Positions 24,420-38,339 of a stretch of DNA of 64,000 nucleotides are shown here, piece by piece. The position numbers were made by a program, and so were the translations under genes. Numbering within the stretch: the first letter of the stretch is position 1; each line of letters begins with the position of its first letter. This stretch comes from Atrina japonica (lineage: Eukaryota; Mollusca; Bivalvia; Pterioida; Pinnidae), in the NCBI GenBank assembly GCA_030159075.1, contig BROG01000236.1, forward strand, positions 641,501-705,500, given 5' to 3'. The notes beneath the pieces were generated by a model that was given only the letters and a program-made list of their open reading frames with translations, had not been told where the DNA came from and searched no databases.

Positions 24420-26369
24420 GTGAGTACTTGCTAATTATTTGTACCTCATCTCTAGGGAGTTGAAGGGTGGGATGAGGGGTGTATACTTTTGCCCATTGTT
24501 TTGCATGGCTGATATTTCTTATGTATGTGCTACACTTCAGATGGAGTACTATTTCCTAAAAATTGCTCTTGTTTTGGACTTATGTTGTTCTCAGTGCTAT
24601 GGTGAAGAAGGTAGGTTGCAGACAGGTTAATTGGGGTAATGTGAAATATTCAGTCAAACTTGTATATAAAGACCGCTCAGGGGAAATTACAAAAACGGTC
24701 TTTATAGACAGGTGGTCTTTATATAAAGGGTCACATGTACATGAGATATTATGAAATCCAAAGGATCGGAGATGACTTTCATTTTTTCCAACTACATGTT
24801 CCTTCCCTGGTTAGATATTCCATTTAGTAAATGGACATTGTAATATTAAAGGAATTTTGCTACTTCCAAAATTCTGGGTCCAGGATCTGGAAAATTGGGA
24901 ATTTTTGCATTATTTGGGGAAATTACAAGCCATTTTTGAATTGGAAAGGGTCCTGTAATCGGACCCAAAATAGGCATAGGAAAAATCCCTGTACTAATAC
25001 ATGTACAACATATAAATAATGAGAATAAGAAATAATTCAATGTTTTTATTAATTCTAATTAATTTATGATGAAATTGTATTATTTACATCGCGGATATGC
25101 CATGATATGGCACATTATTAAAACTGAGACAAATCTCGTAAAAACTGCTCAGAGTTAGTGATCTGTGTTGTTAAGTCACAAAGATGTGTAAGAATAGACA
25201 GAAAGTTGTAGATAGATGAATTTTATTAAATTTTCATTTTATTTGACATAATCTAGTGCAACGAGTGCCCATGATTAGGCTGTACTCTGGATTGAGATGT
25301 TGACTTGCTTATCGAGTGATGTTCCATAAGATAAGATGTAAGATAATTACCCCATTGCATTCCTGAATACGAGAAAACAAAACATCAATCCTTCATCCAT
25401 GATATTTAAATGATCCTGTTTGTAAAAGCACCTCGTCACAAAGCGTGTCCTTTTTTATTTTTTAGTCTTAGTCTTTCGCTGATTAAGTAATCATCACCGG
25501 AAACTTAGGTTTACAATTGACGATCGAAAACAAAACATCAAACAGTCAGCGATGATTGTTAGGTCCTGGTTGTAAAAACACCCTGTCATAAAGCACGTAT
25601 GAGTGCCTAATTACCACCCGGGGCATAAATTGACACCTCCAGGTGTGTTGTGACTGTCAAAACATTGTGTATTGTGCCATGTTGTTGATTAGTTCTCGCA
25701 ATATTCAACGAGAATTATCTTCGAGTTATCTCCCTTCCACCAGTAAGCAGTCGCTATAACTACTGGTGGGCGAAATACAGCCGTCGCCGGTCGCGTAAGG
25801 CAGGTGGTCGCTATGTAAGGGGCAAATATATAGTAATTCTCAAGGGGTGGTCCAAATATGGTCGTTATGGACAGGGAGTCGTTATATGAGGGTGGTTGCT
25901 AAGGCAAGTTTGACTGTATTATCATCTTTGCATTTTTTTTATTACTTTGTTGTTTTGTTTGGTTGTTGTTGTTTTTTTTTTTTTTTGTTTTTTTTTTTGA
26001 GGTGGGAAAGAGGGTATAATCTGCCTACTTTCTCAACATTCTACCATGTGTTTTACAAGTCGGTGCAACAATTTTAATGTAAATTTCCAAACACTCACCT
26101 ATGAGTCACTTATTTTGGATGTTCAGTGAACATTTTCTTAGATATAAATGATGCTAAAAATTTCAGAAATAGATTAAATGAAGATAAATTTAATAAGATA
26201 GAAATAATTGAATGAAATGAAATGAAAACTGATGAATGAAAAAAATCAAATAAAATCAGTAAAACAATATTTGATTGAAAAGGCATTGATTATCGTGTTT
26301 AATTTGAATATTACAAGAAGATCTAAAATTTCAAACATATTTAAATTCATTTTGTGTGCTTTGTTACAG

Positions 26370-26434
26370 GGCCAGTCTTATTAGATGAATTTGTGGAGTG
26401 GTACCGAGAAAATAAAGAAAAAATGTGCAGTTGA
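26370..26434 (+). CDS. DCUN1D4: DCUN1D4-like, terminal coding exon
   Basis: Acceptor TTACAG ends at 26369. It encodes PVLLDEFVEWYRENKEKMCS and stops with TGA at 26432-26434. It carries D238, the last DAD residue. The polar tail is about as long as in vertebrate DCUN1D4. The 3' UTR runs on, but no convincing polyadenylation site could be chosen. Confidence 0.92.
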
Positions 26435-28504
26435 TCATGCCAGTACCGGAATCCTCAAATCTTCCAGTAGAAAACTTATGTATGATTGATTAAATGTAAC
26501 ACAAAAATGAATATAAGATTGAATGTGATTGTTGGATGATGAAAAAACTTTGGAAACAAAAAAGAAACAATGTGTGGGCATTTCTGTGTGACTTGAAGAA
26601 ATGTGACATTTTTATAAGGAGCAACTAGGAGTTGCCAAAGTTACCATATATTCCAGTTTACTAAGTATGTAGATGAAGAAATAACCACTCATATTTGAGA
26701 ATGTTTGTAGCAGTCAGAAACACGACATTGAGGCTGCCAAGCTTTTTCCAGTTTTTTGTGTGTGTATATTCTTTGTTATTTTATCATCATTTTCATTTAT
26801 GTATGTAGATTGTTTGCCAATGACTTTTAGTTTCCGGTATGTGAAAAACCACAAATATTTTGTCTTAACACATCAGCCCCTGAAAACAATGAACTCTTCT
26901 GCAAATCAATTACTCAGACCAGTCCAAATGTGTCTTTAGGGGTAATGGTTTAAAAATTGATTTATATGTTGATCTGTTCTTCAGTAAATGGACATGAGTG
27001 CTCCTCCTGGTTTTATGGGCACATATACTCTCATTTATTGGACAATTTTTGTACCACACACTTCTTCACAAGTTTTTGATTGATGTTTTCAATGTCACAT
27101 TTCAGTTAAAGTGATCCATTTCGATCTGCTGCTATCTGTTGTCCTTTAGGTGGTTGTTGTACGCATACTTTTGAACAGTTAAATCTTCATGTAAAATTTC
27201 ATTGGTCAGAATTTCTTCAAATTTCATCATATAATTGTCTTCTAGAAGTTAAAGGTGACAAAAATTGTAAATTTTATGAGCCCTGGCTTAAGGATTCTTC
27301 AGCTGGGGTAGATTATAAACATGTTCATATGAATCCATCCACCCCTTCAAAACAATGGAATGTGCTTAAGCCTGGTGTAATAACCTAATCCAAATGACAC
27401 TTTGGGAAGTGAAGGAATGTATAATCACATGTGATTGACACAGACAAAATCTTCCTGAGAGCCAACTTCAGCTTTTGAAAAGCTGACTGTTGTTATATCT
27501 CACATATTTATTTATTTATTTTTTTTTTTTGAGTTTCCTGTACAAAAAGTTACAAAAGAAATGAATCAGATTTTGTATTCCCGCCTAATTGTGACAGTTA
27601 TTTAACTTGCATAACTCACCGGGGCGGGGTAAACTATAAGTTATCATACAAATGATTCTTTTTTTTTTTTTTACTAAAACATGCTGACAGAAAATGTGTT
27701 TTATTGCCCACTGGATGACCTAAGGTATGGTGACAGGAAGGAACAATTACTATTGTCCGTGTAATTTTAATGCCTCAAACTCAATCCGGTCCAGATAGGG
27801 TACACAAGACCCCAACTTCCAGATTTTCTTGAATTGGATTACAAGTGTTTTTTAAATCTGTAAAATTTTGACTAATCAGTTCATATTGTTTTTATTAAAT
27901 TCAATATATTTTTTTTAAAATATGCTGATATGGTATAAAAATTAAGAAGACTGAAGGATCTAATCATGTAAATTTCTCCAAGTTTAACACATCAGCTCCT
28001 AAAAAAATGGACTCTTTTAAATCAATGACTTAGGTCAGTCCAAATGTGTCTTTACAGGTGAATAAGTTAAATTGACATTTGAAAAATTGTTAAGTTCAGG
28101 TAACAACTACATATCAGTCCTGTTCTGATTTTATCTCCCTTTTGCCATCATCAGAAATTACCTTCCAAAATCATATCTAATTTTTTCTGTTACTTACTGA
28201 CTTTAAGTCATCTTAAAGAGAGATCTGTTTATAATGACCACCTGTTTAAAACAGTCAATAAGTTTCTATGTAAGATTATTTTACAGTGATTTGTCCCATT
28301 TGTGTGTCAATCATTCATGAAATAAAATGGCCTTCCATCAGTAATGTCGGGAAACTAAATTGATCATTTCTTCAGAAAAAGTTATTTTAATATTGACTGC
28401 CATTAATCTTAAAGTTAAATGAACTTGTCTTGTTATACCACTGTCAAGTGATTGTATAAACAAAGCTGCAGTTAATTAAACATAACAAATAACCAACAGG
28501 GCTG

Positions 28505-28860
28505 AATAAATCTCATTGGCCGAGCCCGCACTTCTAAGGTAATGAAATGTTTGTATATGAAGTTGCATCAGACCAGTTGTCGGCGGAAAAAAGGTGGCGA
28601 TTAAAGTAATTGGAGGAAAAGGGGGTCTCCAACCATGTTGGGTTTCCTACCTTTGATATATTGATGTAATCTGGAGATTGAAGTGAGGTACAGGTTTGAC
28701 ACGATCATGAGAGTCCGAGCCCGATAGTGTCTACCATGAGGTAGGCTAATAATCTATACTACCAATGTTTTCAGTAATGGTAGATACAGATTCAACAAAT
28801 CATGTAAGTTGATTACCATGTTTATCTAACTCTTGTTAGTTAATTTTTAAAATAGAAGCT
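28505..28860 (+). repeat. Dispersed repeat, copy B (uninterrupted)
   Basis: Diverged copy of 5600-5983 with the same order of blocks. At the place where copy A holds an inserted element, this copy reads straight through (GTTAGTTAATTTTTAAAAT). Confidence 0.75.
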
Positions 28861-28911
28861 AACTGTATGATGACACTGAGCTAGGTAACAAAGTTACACA
28901 GATTGGAGTTA

Positions 28912-29026
28912 CGACTTCAAAATGTCAGAATCTTAAAAAAAATATGTCTTTTCATCATGTTAGAAAATGACTTCAAAATGTCAGAATCTAAAAAAAAAAT
29001 GTCTTTTCATCATGTTAGAAAATGTA
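28912..29026 (+). repeat. Tandem duplication of about 58 bp
   Basis: GACTTCAAAATGTCAGAATC and TCTTTTCATCATGTTAGAAA appear twice in tandem. Confidence 0.85.
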
Positions 29027-30000
29027 TAGTGAAACTTTGAAGTCTCCACCACGCTATACATGATGTACTATTAGTTTCGTCATAAAAGTTTGGAAGAGTT
29101 TGTTATAAGCTTTTAAAAAATTGATAGTTTTACATTTTAATTCTTTTGGAGAGATTTGTAGAAGCAATAACAATTTTATTATTTCATTTGATGTTGGAAA
29201 ATTCATGTTTTTGTTTCGTAGGATTGTTGTTGTCTGTCAAAAACAAACAAAAAAAAAAGCCAAAATTTCCACATTTGGTGCAATAACATGATAAATGTAC
29301 TACAATACTTTCAGTTCTGAGTGACAATAGATGTATCCTTGTTAACTATGGTCCTGTAACTTAAAACAGTAAAATAATACAGGTACAATAGAATGTGGCC
29401 ATTACGACCAATTAACTTAATGACTCAAAGTGAGCTTTGTATCTGCACTAGTGAGGGGGGTCTCTTAAGGGTCTGTATGTATATATTTACCGAGAAAATG
29501 AAAATTGATGGTCTTAATTGTGAGGTTGTCACCTAAGAGAAATGGTCTTTAGGTGAGGTTCCACTGTATCTGCCAAAACCAAAGGCATAGTCACAGCAAC
29601 TGATTTATTCTTTATGTCACTTTCTGGGAATCGGTTGAATTTCGCTGTTCTAAGTTACAAAACCAGTTATTATGGATAGGTCTTTATGTAAGATAGGTCT
29701 AAATGTAACGTGTAAGTACTTTATTTTAGAACGTGGCTGTAAAGTGTTTATTTTTTATATTCTGAAAGTCAGATTATTTGACATGTGTAATGGATTTAAT
29801 GAATGATTGAATAACAGTGACAACACCTCTATAGTCCAGTAACAGTTAAACGGTGGTAAAAATTAACATGGGACATATAAGTACTGAAAAATGTTGATTA
29901 TTCATTTGTATTATTTATAATTAGAATGCTTAGTGTATGAATGTCAATTGGATGGATGTATTCATGTAACCATGGTAATTTGCAAGTAAGGATAATTTTG

Positions 30001-30020
30001 TGTGTGTGTGTGTAAATATA

Positions 30021-30050
<30 letters not shown>
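30001..30050. repeat. (TG)n/(TA)n microsatellite
   Basis: Short TG run followed by a TA run. Confidence 0.9.
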
Positions 30051-30051
<1 letters not shown>

Positions 30052-32464
30052 TATACATACCCACGAGTTGTACTTATCATCCTGTTATACCAATTTGAAA
30101 TGTATTTTATTTTTCATGGTTCAATCAACCTTGGCATAAAGATTAAATTATGTAAGGTGTTTCATTAAATTTATTTGGATGTTTGGTGTACGTACACAAA
30201 CAACACTGTATCACATTCCTTTGTTTGTGACCAGTGTTCAGTTGCTCAATGGTTTTCCAGCAGGCATGCTTACTTTGTATGAGAAAATTTACACAGAAGA
30301 AGCTGTAATTATGTGACTTCAGTTTAATTCATGCATAATCTCCAAATTTTGCTTCCAGTGGTTATCTCCCCTTTTCATTGCTGTAATGGAAGTTGATAAC
30401 GAAGTCTGATGGGTTTTCATAGCTTGGAGAGATATGATTTTTTCATTACTTCAGTTGAATAACAAGGTACTTGTGGTAACAAATGCTCCTGTGAAGTGTT
30501 CAACCATAAAAAAAGGCTTTGTGGTGACTCCTTTGTATGCCCGATCAACAAAGGGGTTGGGATTAATTTGTAGTTTTCTAATTTGTATTTATATGTATCC
30601 TTTCCAGTTTTTAACTTCGTCACATGGTTGAAGGTTATGTTGATGATGTTTTGATACAGTCCAGTGTCAGTATCAAACCACACACACTCATACAAAATGA
30701 GGAAATATCCATCACAGTTCAGTCTACTTTGTCAAATTGGTATGTTCAAGTTGAGATTAAGCCTAAGTCTTTAACTCATCTGCCCTTGGCATTTAATGGA
30801 CTCTTCTTTACATCAATAGCTTAAAGCAATCCACTTGTGTTTTCAGGGGTAAATGAGTTTAGGCTTTCAATATGAAGAGGGGACAGGTATAGTAGAGAAT
30901 CTTCGTGGCTGGGGCTTGGATGTCTCCTTTCTTATTGTATGTTAATTATGGCTCAATTTTTCTGTCATTGATGTCAAATATGATACCACTAGATTGCCGT
31001 GTGTAAGCTGTGAAAGAGGTTTAGCTTAAATTATACATACTCCACTGAGAGTATATATAAAGGGAACTCAAAGTAAGTATGCAGTTCTTAAATTACAGAA
31101 TGGATTGATATAGGCCAGTGACTGAGGTACACTGGTTGTGCGGAACTTCTTTTTTTCTTTTTGACCAAGTTAACTGAAATATTTGTTATATAAACCCTAT
31201 TAATATTAGCAAAAATGTTATATATTACAATACCTGCATAAGACAAATACCCATAGAACTGTTACATATTTTGTTTCATAAAAAAATCATCCACAGCTTA
31301 TAAATATCCATATATCTTAATCATATACTTCAAATAACAAAGTGATATCTGAACTGCAAAAATATTTAACTTGAAAACACTGATGAAGATGTAAGGTAAT
31401 GATTAGTGTTTGTGACCAACCATGGTAGTTATTACTTATTAATAATTTCATATGTAACACTGTTTCTGATTGGCTGATACACTTTTTTGCAGCCATCTCT
31501 CTTGTTTATCTGTGTATTATGATTTTATTGTGTAAAATGACATTATCACTGTGTGCATTCTGATTTTTCATACATGCAGACACAAACTGGGGTAAAGTGA
31601 TAAATATCGTCAGTTCCAAAGAGATTTTCCTCTCTCATTAAAGTACAGATATATCTATTACAGAGTTGTCACAGGATTGTGTAATCTCTTTCGTGCTGTT
31701 GTTAAGATGCTTGTTTATGACTTAATAGTGCTATTATTTCTATTTTTTTTTTTTTGATAATTTATTTATTTATTTTTTTTTTTATTCTTGCCGTATTTAT
31801 AATTTACAGTTTTGTAAGATCATAAATAAACTCCTTCATCATTTGAATGGGTGTAAATTTTTTATGATAGTACAAAAGGGTTTTGTTTATACAATTAAAA
31901 AAAGCAAATCTTTATTTTGTAAATCATTGTAGTAATTGGTTAAAGAAAGAAAAACGTCGAAACATTTGTGTGTGAGTGTATTTGTATGTGTTTTATTTAA
32001 TGGCAAAGAAATTCACATACACACACACACATTGCACATACACACATTTTGCATGTCAGGATAATTTTTAGTTTTTTTCTTTTGTAATAATGTCCAAAGA
32101 AACTATTATTTTAGAGATATGGTATAAAGTTCAAACATATATGTAATTATAGTATGAAACTATCCATAGTCATAGAAAGGTGTACTAGGTTGTGGGCGTT
32201 GGTGAAAGAAAGTAAGAGTGTATTCAGGCATTATTGAATTACCTCCCTTACCAGGTTGTGTTCATTAGTATATTGCATTGGATGGCCAACTGGTTCTTAA
32301 TTTGTTCTTTATGAGTGTTTAAGAATAACAATCTAAAAATGAAAGTGTGAAATACTTGTGAACAGTGAGAGAAATTGACACTTGATTTTATTTGTTAATT
32401 AAAAGCCTGTCATGTTGCTCTCTCTTAAAATTGTAAAAAGTATGTCTGTGCTCAGAATGTATAC

Positions 32465-32640
32465 AGATGCACACACACAGCACATACACAGCACATGCCT
32501 ATACATACACAGGTACAAACACACAGCACATACATATACATACACAGGTACACATGTAGACAGACACACATACAGGTGCAGACATGCATACAGTGCACAC
32601 AAACACATGCAGGCAGACACACACAAAATGTATACATGCA
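32465..32640. repeat. Degenerate CA-rich minisatellite
   Basis: Imperfect repeats around ACACAGCACATACA and ATACACAGGTACA. Open frames on both strands here are low-complexity artefacts. Confidence 0.8.
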
Positions 32641-33529
32641 TTCTCAAATGAACATACTAACACAATCATGTATATATATACAATAACATATACGTTGTTT
32701 TGCTTGTAGAAATGCTGACATCAGATTTTTTTATTATGAGTTATAGAAATGATTTAATACTATCATTGTCATATTGTTACCTGTTGATGAACAGGAAAAC
32801 TGATGTTATGAAAAAAAAAATAAAACTCTTCTCACATTATTTTGTTTTCTCTGTATTTTTGTCAGTGGGAGAATGTACAGTTTTGTACTTGATTTAGAAA
32901 TGTGACATGGAAATGGATTATCATATCATAAGTTCAAGTTATTGGAATTGACATCAGATATTGCTAACTTTACAGATACAGCAAAATGAAAACAATACCA
33001 CAAAATCTTCCTATAATGAATCTGGATAAAATGAATTTTTTCGGTAACAAACTAGGTAAAAAAATCCCCTGTGTTTTAAGTTTGGATTTACTGAAAGTAT
33101 GCTTATTTACATCCCAACTATATAAATACACTCACTGCTATGAATCATCTGACTTAATACACTTCTTTGTACAAAATTTAAAAAAAAATTCCAAATTGAT
33201 TCATTAAAAGGTCATATTAATACACAAGTTTATGTATGGTAGAACTATTTAAATGTTCATTATTTCTTATGATACATTTTGTACTGGGGGGGGGGTAATT
33301 ACTTTAAAAAATGGTTTTATTGAATGATAATTGAGTATTAACTACATGTAGTTTCTTAGTTGGCATTAATATACTATATTTGCAGTGCCTCAACTCCCCA
33401 AGTTAAGCGAGTGTATTACAAAATACTGATATAACAAATTCTTTTACATGCCCCCGTAAAATTCATTATAGACAGGTTTTACTCTCTCTTGTTATAAGAA
33501 AGGCTTACAAATTTTCAAATGACTGGAAC

Positions 33530-33660
33530 CTAGGCTGGTTTTTGTGAGAAGGTTTGCCAGTTTACTTGCGGAAGGTCGGTCTCTTCCGTTACCAATAAAA
33601 ACTGGCCACCACCATATAACCCCAAAATTGTTGAGTGTGGGGTAAAACACCATTCAAAAT
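33530..33660 (+). mobile_element. SINE fragment of the 51178-51408 family
   Basis: Only the body: GTTTGCCAGTTTACTTGCGG, ACCAATAAAAACTGG, GTTGAGTGTGGGGTAAAACA. No head. Confidence 0.6.
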
Positions 33661-34969
33661 GCTAGTTGGGTGTCAGTATGTTCCCAGGGACCTAGATTGA
33701 TTATTAAAACGAGACCGGGGGGGGGTGTTTAACATATTTCCCTGCAGTTCCAGAGATTAAACAAAATACCAAGGTCTTATTGTTTTAAGGAGTTACAATG
33801 GTGCTTTGAATATGATGTTGTGTTCGTGTCTTATTTATTCAATGGGATGACCGAATTAGATTCATATACAACAGCAGGTAATGCAAGCCCCCCTTTTATA
33901 TGTTTTCTTGAGTTCGTTGACTTTAATGTTGAAATTTCATCTGACTTCCAAAGCAATGAATCCCCAAAACGATGAATATCAATTAGCAACATATAGATTT
34001 AATGGAAATATTAACGACAAGCGTATCTTTACAACAAATTAGGAAGAATGTCAAATTAAGTGGCAGCTATTCTATCTACATATCTATGTACTAATAAAAT
34101 AGATTATCACGATAATTTCAGCCAGGTGTTATATCAAAAGGTTAAAGATTTTATTTACCTGCTAAATGCTTTGAATTTAATTGAAGTGTATAATTTGGGT
34201 TAAAAGTAGAATAAATGGGAAGAATTCGAAGGATTTAATACAAGGGATTGTCCAGGACGATTTTGACTTCCGTCCTTAGCTTGAACATAGATCCAAAATT
34301 GTGACACTTCTCCCGTACAGGCATATCTTAAAAGGCGATGATGTCTTTGTATGGAAAATCACGTTACACAATCATTTTGGATTTAGAGAGCTCCCCCATT
34401 TAATTCCAAATATGTGTAATATATTATAATACGATACCAGTGAAATATTTGAATTGACATTGGATAAATCCAAAAACCTTTACACTCAACAACACTTGAC
34501 AAGCTACCGACACCGATATGGATTAAATATACTGGTGTTCATTCTGTCATGGTGCAAGGACCACACCAGTGGACCCCCTCTTTTTATCTACATCTGTTTG
34601 TCATGAAAGAAAAAAAAGAAGATTTTTACAGGTTCAGTTGAGTAAAATCGTAAAATACATACACACACTGTTGTTAAGTGTCTTGTTGACTGTTTACACA
34701 GGTATTTATACCTGATTAAGCGTGGATTACGGGTGATATATTGAGATTTACCGTTAGGTGAGCATTCTTTTTATTTCCGATTTCGTCTGTCATCACTACT
34801 GCGTTAACTGTAATGCTGATCAAAATGTGTTCTTTGTAGTGAGTAAAGCCGATCGTATTTTAAAGGTGTTTTTTGCGGAATGTTGTGTGTTGGATCAACA
34901 ATTTGTTTATTTTATGGCTTAAAAACAATATAGTCCATTGGAAGGCTTGTAATTCGACATGTTCTGTAT

Positions 34970-35148
34970 ACAGTAATACCTGTATATAGGGGCCACCCAA
35001 GGGACCAGAAAATATTGGCCCTTATGTGCAGGTGACCCTTATACACAGGTTCAATTTAGTTAAAGTATGCAGTCAAGGGACTTTTCAAAACTGGCCTTTA
35101 TAGACAGGTAATCCTTATATAGAGGTGGCCGCTATAGCAGGTTTTACT
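34970..35148 (+). repeat. Dispersed 'CTTTATAGACAGGTGGTC' family copy
   Basis: CCTTATAGACAGG-type phrases in both halves, bounded by ACAGTAATACCTGTATA and GCAGGTTTTACTGTA, which are roughly inverted. Related copies lie near 2205-2345, 13422-13605, 24655-24730, 25735-25915, 29395-29572 and 49923-50097. Confidence 0.6.
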
Positions 35149-35451
35149 GTATATGTTTTATCATGGCTTGCACAAAGAACATAGAAAGTGTGTTAGATGA
35201 GACAGTAGATCTCTTATTGACACGCTAATGAAAATTCATCAGTCAGTCTAACTCTTCCTCTAAAACTGTATCTTTTATCCATGGCGTCACGTCGTAGAGA
35301 ACGTACCGTCAATATTACAGCGTGAAGAGTATACATATGACAAACTTCAATACACTGACGCAAGGAGCTAACATGATCATGAAAAAAAAACGAGTGAAAG
35401 GATGACATTATACAATTATTGCTCTATATTTTTGGTTTGATATGAGAATTT

Positions 35452-35516
35452 ATGGACTACAAAAAACAATATTGACCGAGGCCGAAGGCCGATGTTGATA
35501 TTGTTTTTGTACTTCT
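35452..35516. repeat. Short hairpin with GC-rich tip
   Basis: CTACAAAAAACAATATTGAC pairs with TTGATATTGTTTTTGTAC around the tip GAGGCCGAAGGCCGATG. Its layout is like the 1879-1995 hairpin. Confidence 0.7.
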
Positions 35517-35544
35517 TAATTGTCTCTGACAAATGGAAATGCAG

Positions 35545-36560
35545 AACAAAAACAAAAATGTAAAAACATGAAACATTGTACCTAAAGAATGACATCTTAA
35601 AACAACATACTACAAGAATTACAATATTAAATAACTTGGATATAAATGAAATAATGTACCTTTAAAATGACGTGAAACAACGTAACGTAAGAATAACAAC
35701 ATAAAACAATGTGATATAAGAATAACATCAAACAATGCAACATAAGAATAACAAAATCAATCAACGTAACGTAAGAATAACAAAATCAATCAACGTAACG
35801 TAAGAATAACAAAATCAAACAATGTAACGTGAGAATAACAAAATCAATCAACGTAACGTTAGAATAACAAAATCAAACAATGTAACGTAAGAATAACAAA
35901 ATCAATCAACGTAACGTAAGAATAACAAAATCAATCAACGTAACGTAAGAATAACAAAATCAAACAATGTAACGTAAGAATAACAAAATCAAACAATGTA
36001 ACGTAAGAATAACAAAATCAATCAACGTAACGTAAGAATAACAAAATCAAACAATGTAACATGAGAATAACAAAATCAATCAACGTAACGTAAGAATAAC
36101 AAAATCAAACAATGTAACGTAAGAATAACACAATCAAGCAATGTAACGTAAGAATAACAACATCAAACAATGTAACGTAAGAATAACAACATCAAAAACA
36201 TATTGTAAGTATGGCAACATAAAATACAATACCGTAAGAATTGCATCATGGAACAATGTACAAAAAGAATGACATGAAAAATTGTAGTGTAAGATTTACA
36301 ATTGGTAACAAAATATTATAAGGATGGCATCACGAAATAACTTTTCGTAAAAATTGCAACATAAAATTATGTACCATAAGAATGACAAAATGAAATAACG
36401 TACCATATATATTGTACTTAAAACAACAAACCATAAGGGTGGCATCATTAAATAATTTACATAAAATGAAACAATGAAACAAATTCAATGCACGTTATAA
36501 AAGACATTAAACAACGCAACGTAAGAATAACAACATGAAACAACATGAATGGCAATCTTC
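35545..36560. repeat. Satellite array A, 29-bp unit
   Basis: The core (35690-36190) repeats GTAACGTAAGAATAACAAAA with TCAAACAAT or TCAATCAAC. Edges degrade into looser copies. Confidence 0.92.
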
Positions 36561-37199
36561 CGTAAGAATGGCAACATGATAATAATTATATTGATATTAG
36601 ATTTAAATGTATAGAATTAAGCAGAATCTACAATACTGCCTTTATTTTCTTCATATTTTTTATTTATTAACTATGTTGCAATCTTATTATTTTCATCATG
36701 GCATTCAGTATACACAATTTTCACATCAATTATGAGATTTTATATTATTTTGATCACATTAGTTTACATGGCGATGCATTAAAAACTTACTGTTCAATTG
36801 CTGAAATTTAGTGTGTTTGTTGTTTTATTTTAATTTTCAGAGTGAAAATGTTGGTAACCCCTCCTCATAAATATATCGAGAGACTAAATATTGAGTATTT
36901 CTTTCAATTACAATAAATCTGACATAACAGTCAACTACAGAACATAAGATGAAATGGACATGCATGATAATACAACACGACGTTATAATGACATTATCAT
37001 ATCATTGCGTTTTCATGACGTTATTCTATTACTGGGACGATACTCCCCATTTTTGAGTGCCATTTATGCAAAATATATTTACCGGAAGTACATTAAATTT
37101 TATATTTTTGGAATCCTCATATGTTCTAGTTTCTGAAAACATAAAAATCACATTTTCCCCAAAACATTGTCCTAAGGACCTTTTTCTCAGCCGCTGGCC

Positions 37200-38270
37200 C
37201 ATATAATGTAACGTAAGAATGGCAACACGAAACATCGTACAATACAAATGACACGAACATTGCAGTGTAAGAGTTGCAATATGAAACAACATATTATAGG
37301 GATGACGTCATAATAATGACGTGTACAACACACCGTAAAAACAGCACCATAGTATCATATGGTGAAATTAAAATAGTAAAACATAAAACGATGTACCACC
37401 TTTTTATTGTTGTTTTAGATCCAACCAAGAATTTTTCACATATAATGGACTGACGTCAATTCGGTGAGGGTTCTTTTAGTGACACGCCTTCCACGACACG
37501 GGGTCTCGGGTTTAAGTCTCTTTTGAGTTTCACTTCGTATGCCGAGCGCTAGATGGAACAGTCACTAACATTTTTAAAATCTTTGGTATGACCCGATCCG
37601 GGAATTGAACCCAGGAACTTCCGCTTGAGAGTCAAATGCCTAACCACTAGAACACTGCAGGCGGTACGATTGATCGTAAGGATAGCAAGATGAAATAACA
37701 TGCTGTAATGGTGGCAACATGAAATAACGAACATAAGGAATGGCAACATTGTGCCGTAAGCATTGTACATGAAACAACGTACCCTGAACATTGTACAACA
37801 ACATGCCGCATACATGAGATAACATGCCGTAAACATTGTACATGAAACAACATGCCGCAAACATTGTACATGAGATAACGTGCCGTAAACATTGTACATG
37901 TAACAACATGCCGCATACATGAGATAACATGCCGTAAACATTGTACATGAAACAACATGCCGCAAACTCTGTACATGAGATAACGTTCCGTAAACATTGT
38001 ACATGTAACAACATGCCGCAAACATTGTAAATGAGATAATGTACCGTAAACATTTTACATGAGATAACGTGCCGTAAACATTGTACATGAAACAACGTGC
38101 CGTAAACATTGTACAAGAAACAACGTGCCGTAAAAATTGTACATGAAACAACATGCCGTAAACATTGTACATGAAACAACGTACCGTAAACATTGTACAT
38201 GAAACAACGTACCGTAAACATTGCACATCAAACAACGTGCCGTAAGAATGGTAAAATAAAACAGCACATT
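37200..38270. repeat. Satellite array B, 28-bp unit, interrupted by a SINE
   Basis: The regular part (37780-38240) repeats CCGTAAACATTGTACATGAA plus ACAACGTG; deletion variants read GCCGCATACATGAG. Diverged copies at 37200-37320 precede the SINE at 37446-37664. Confidence 0.9.
37446..37664 (-). mobile_element. tRNA-derived SINE (minus strand) inside the satellite block
   Basis: On the minus strand the head reads TTCTAGTGGTTAGGCATTTG with B box GGTTCAATTCCCGG, followed by the CCGAGCGCT.GGCATACGAA-type body also found at 23241. It lies between satellite arrays. Confidence 0.75.
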
Positions 38271-38339
38271 GTAAGTAATGGCAATCAACATAATCAAACA
38301 AAGCTAATGCAACAAAACATTTGCAACATGAAAAAGCAT

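Larger units (their letters stand above)
26435..33529. other. 3' flank of the DCUN1D4-like gene, no further gene seen
   Basis: The start is probably 3' UTR. Apart from the repeats listed, only short unrecognised frames are present. No splice-bounded coding blocks were found on either strand. Confidence 0.55.

Noticed and set aside
33690..34560. Possible decayed coding region between the DCUN1D4-like gene and the satellites
   Set aside because: Short coding-like phrases appear in changing frames, but no family could be recognised and no splice sites delimit exons.
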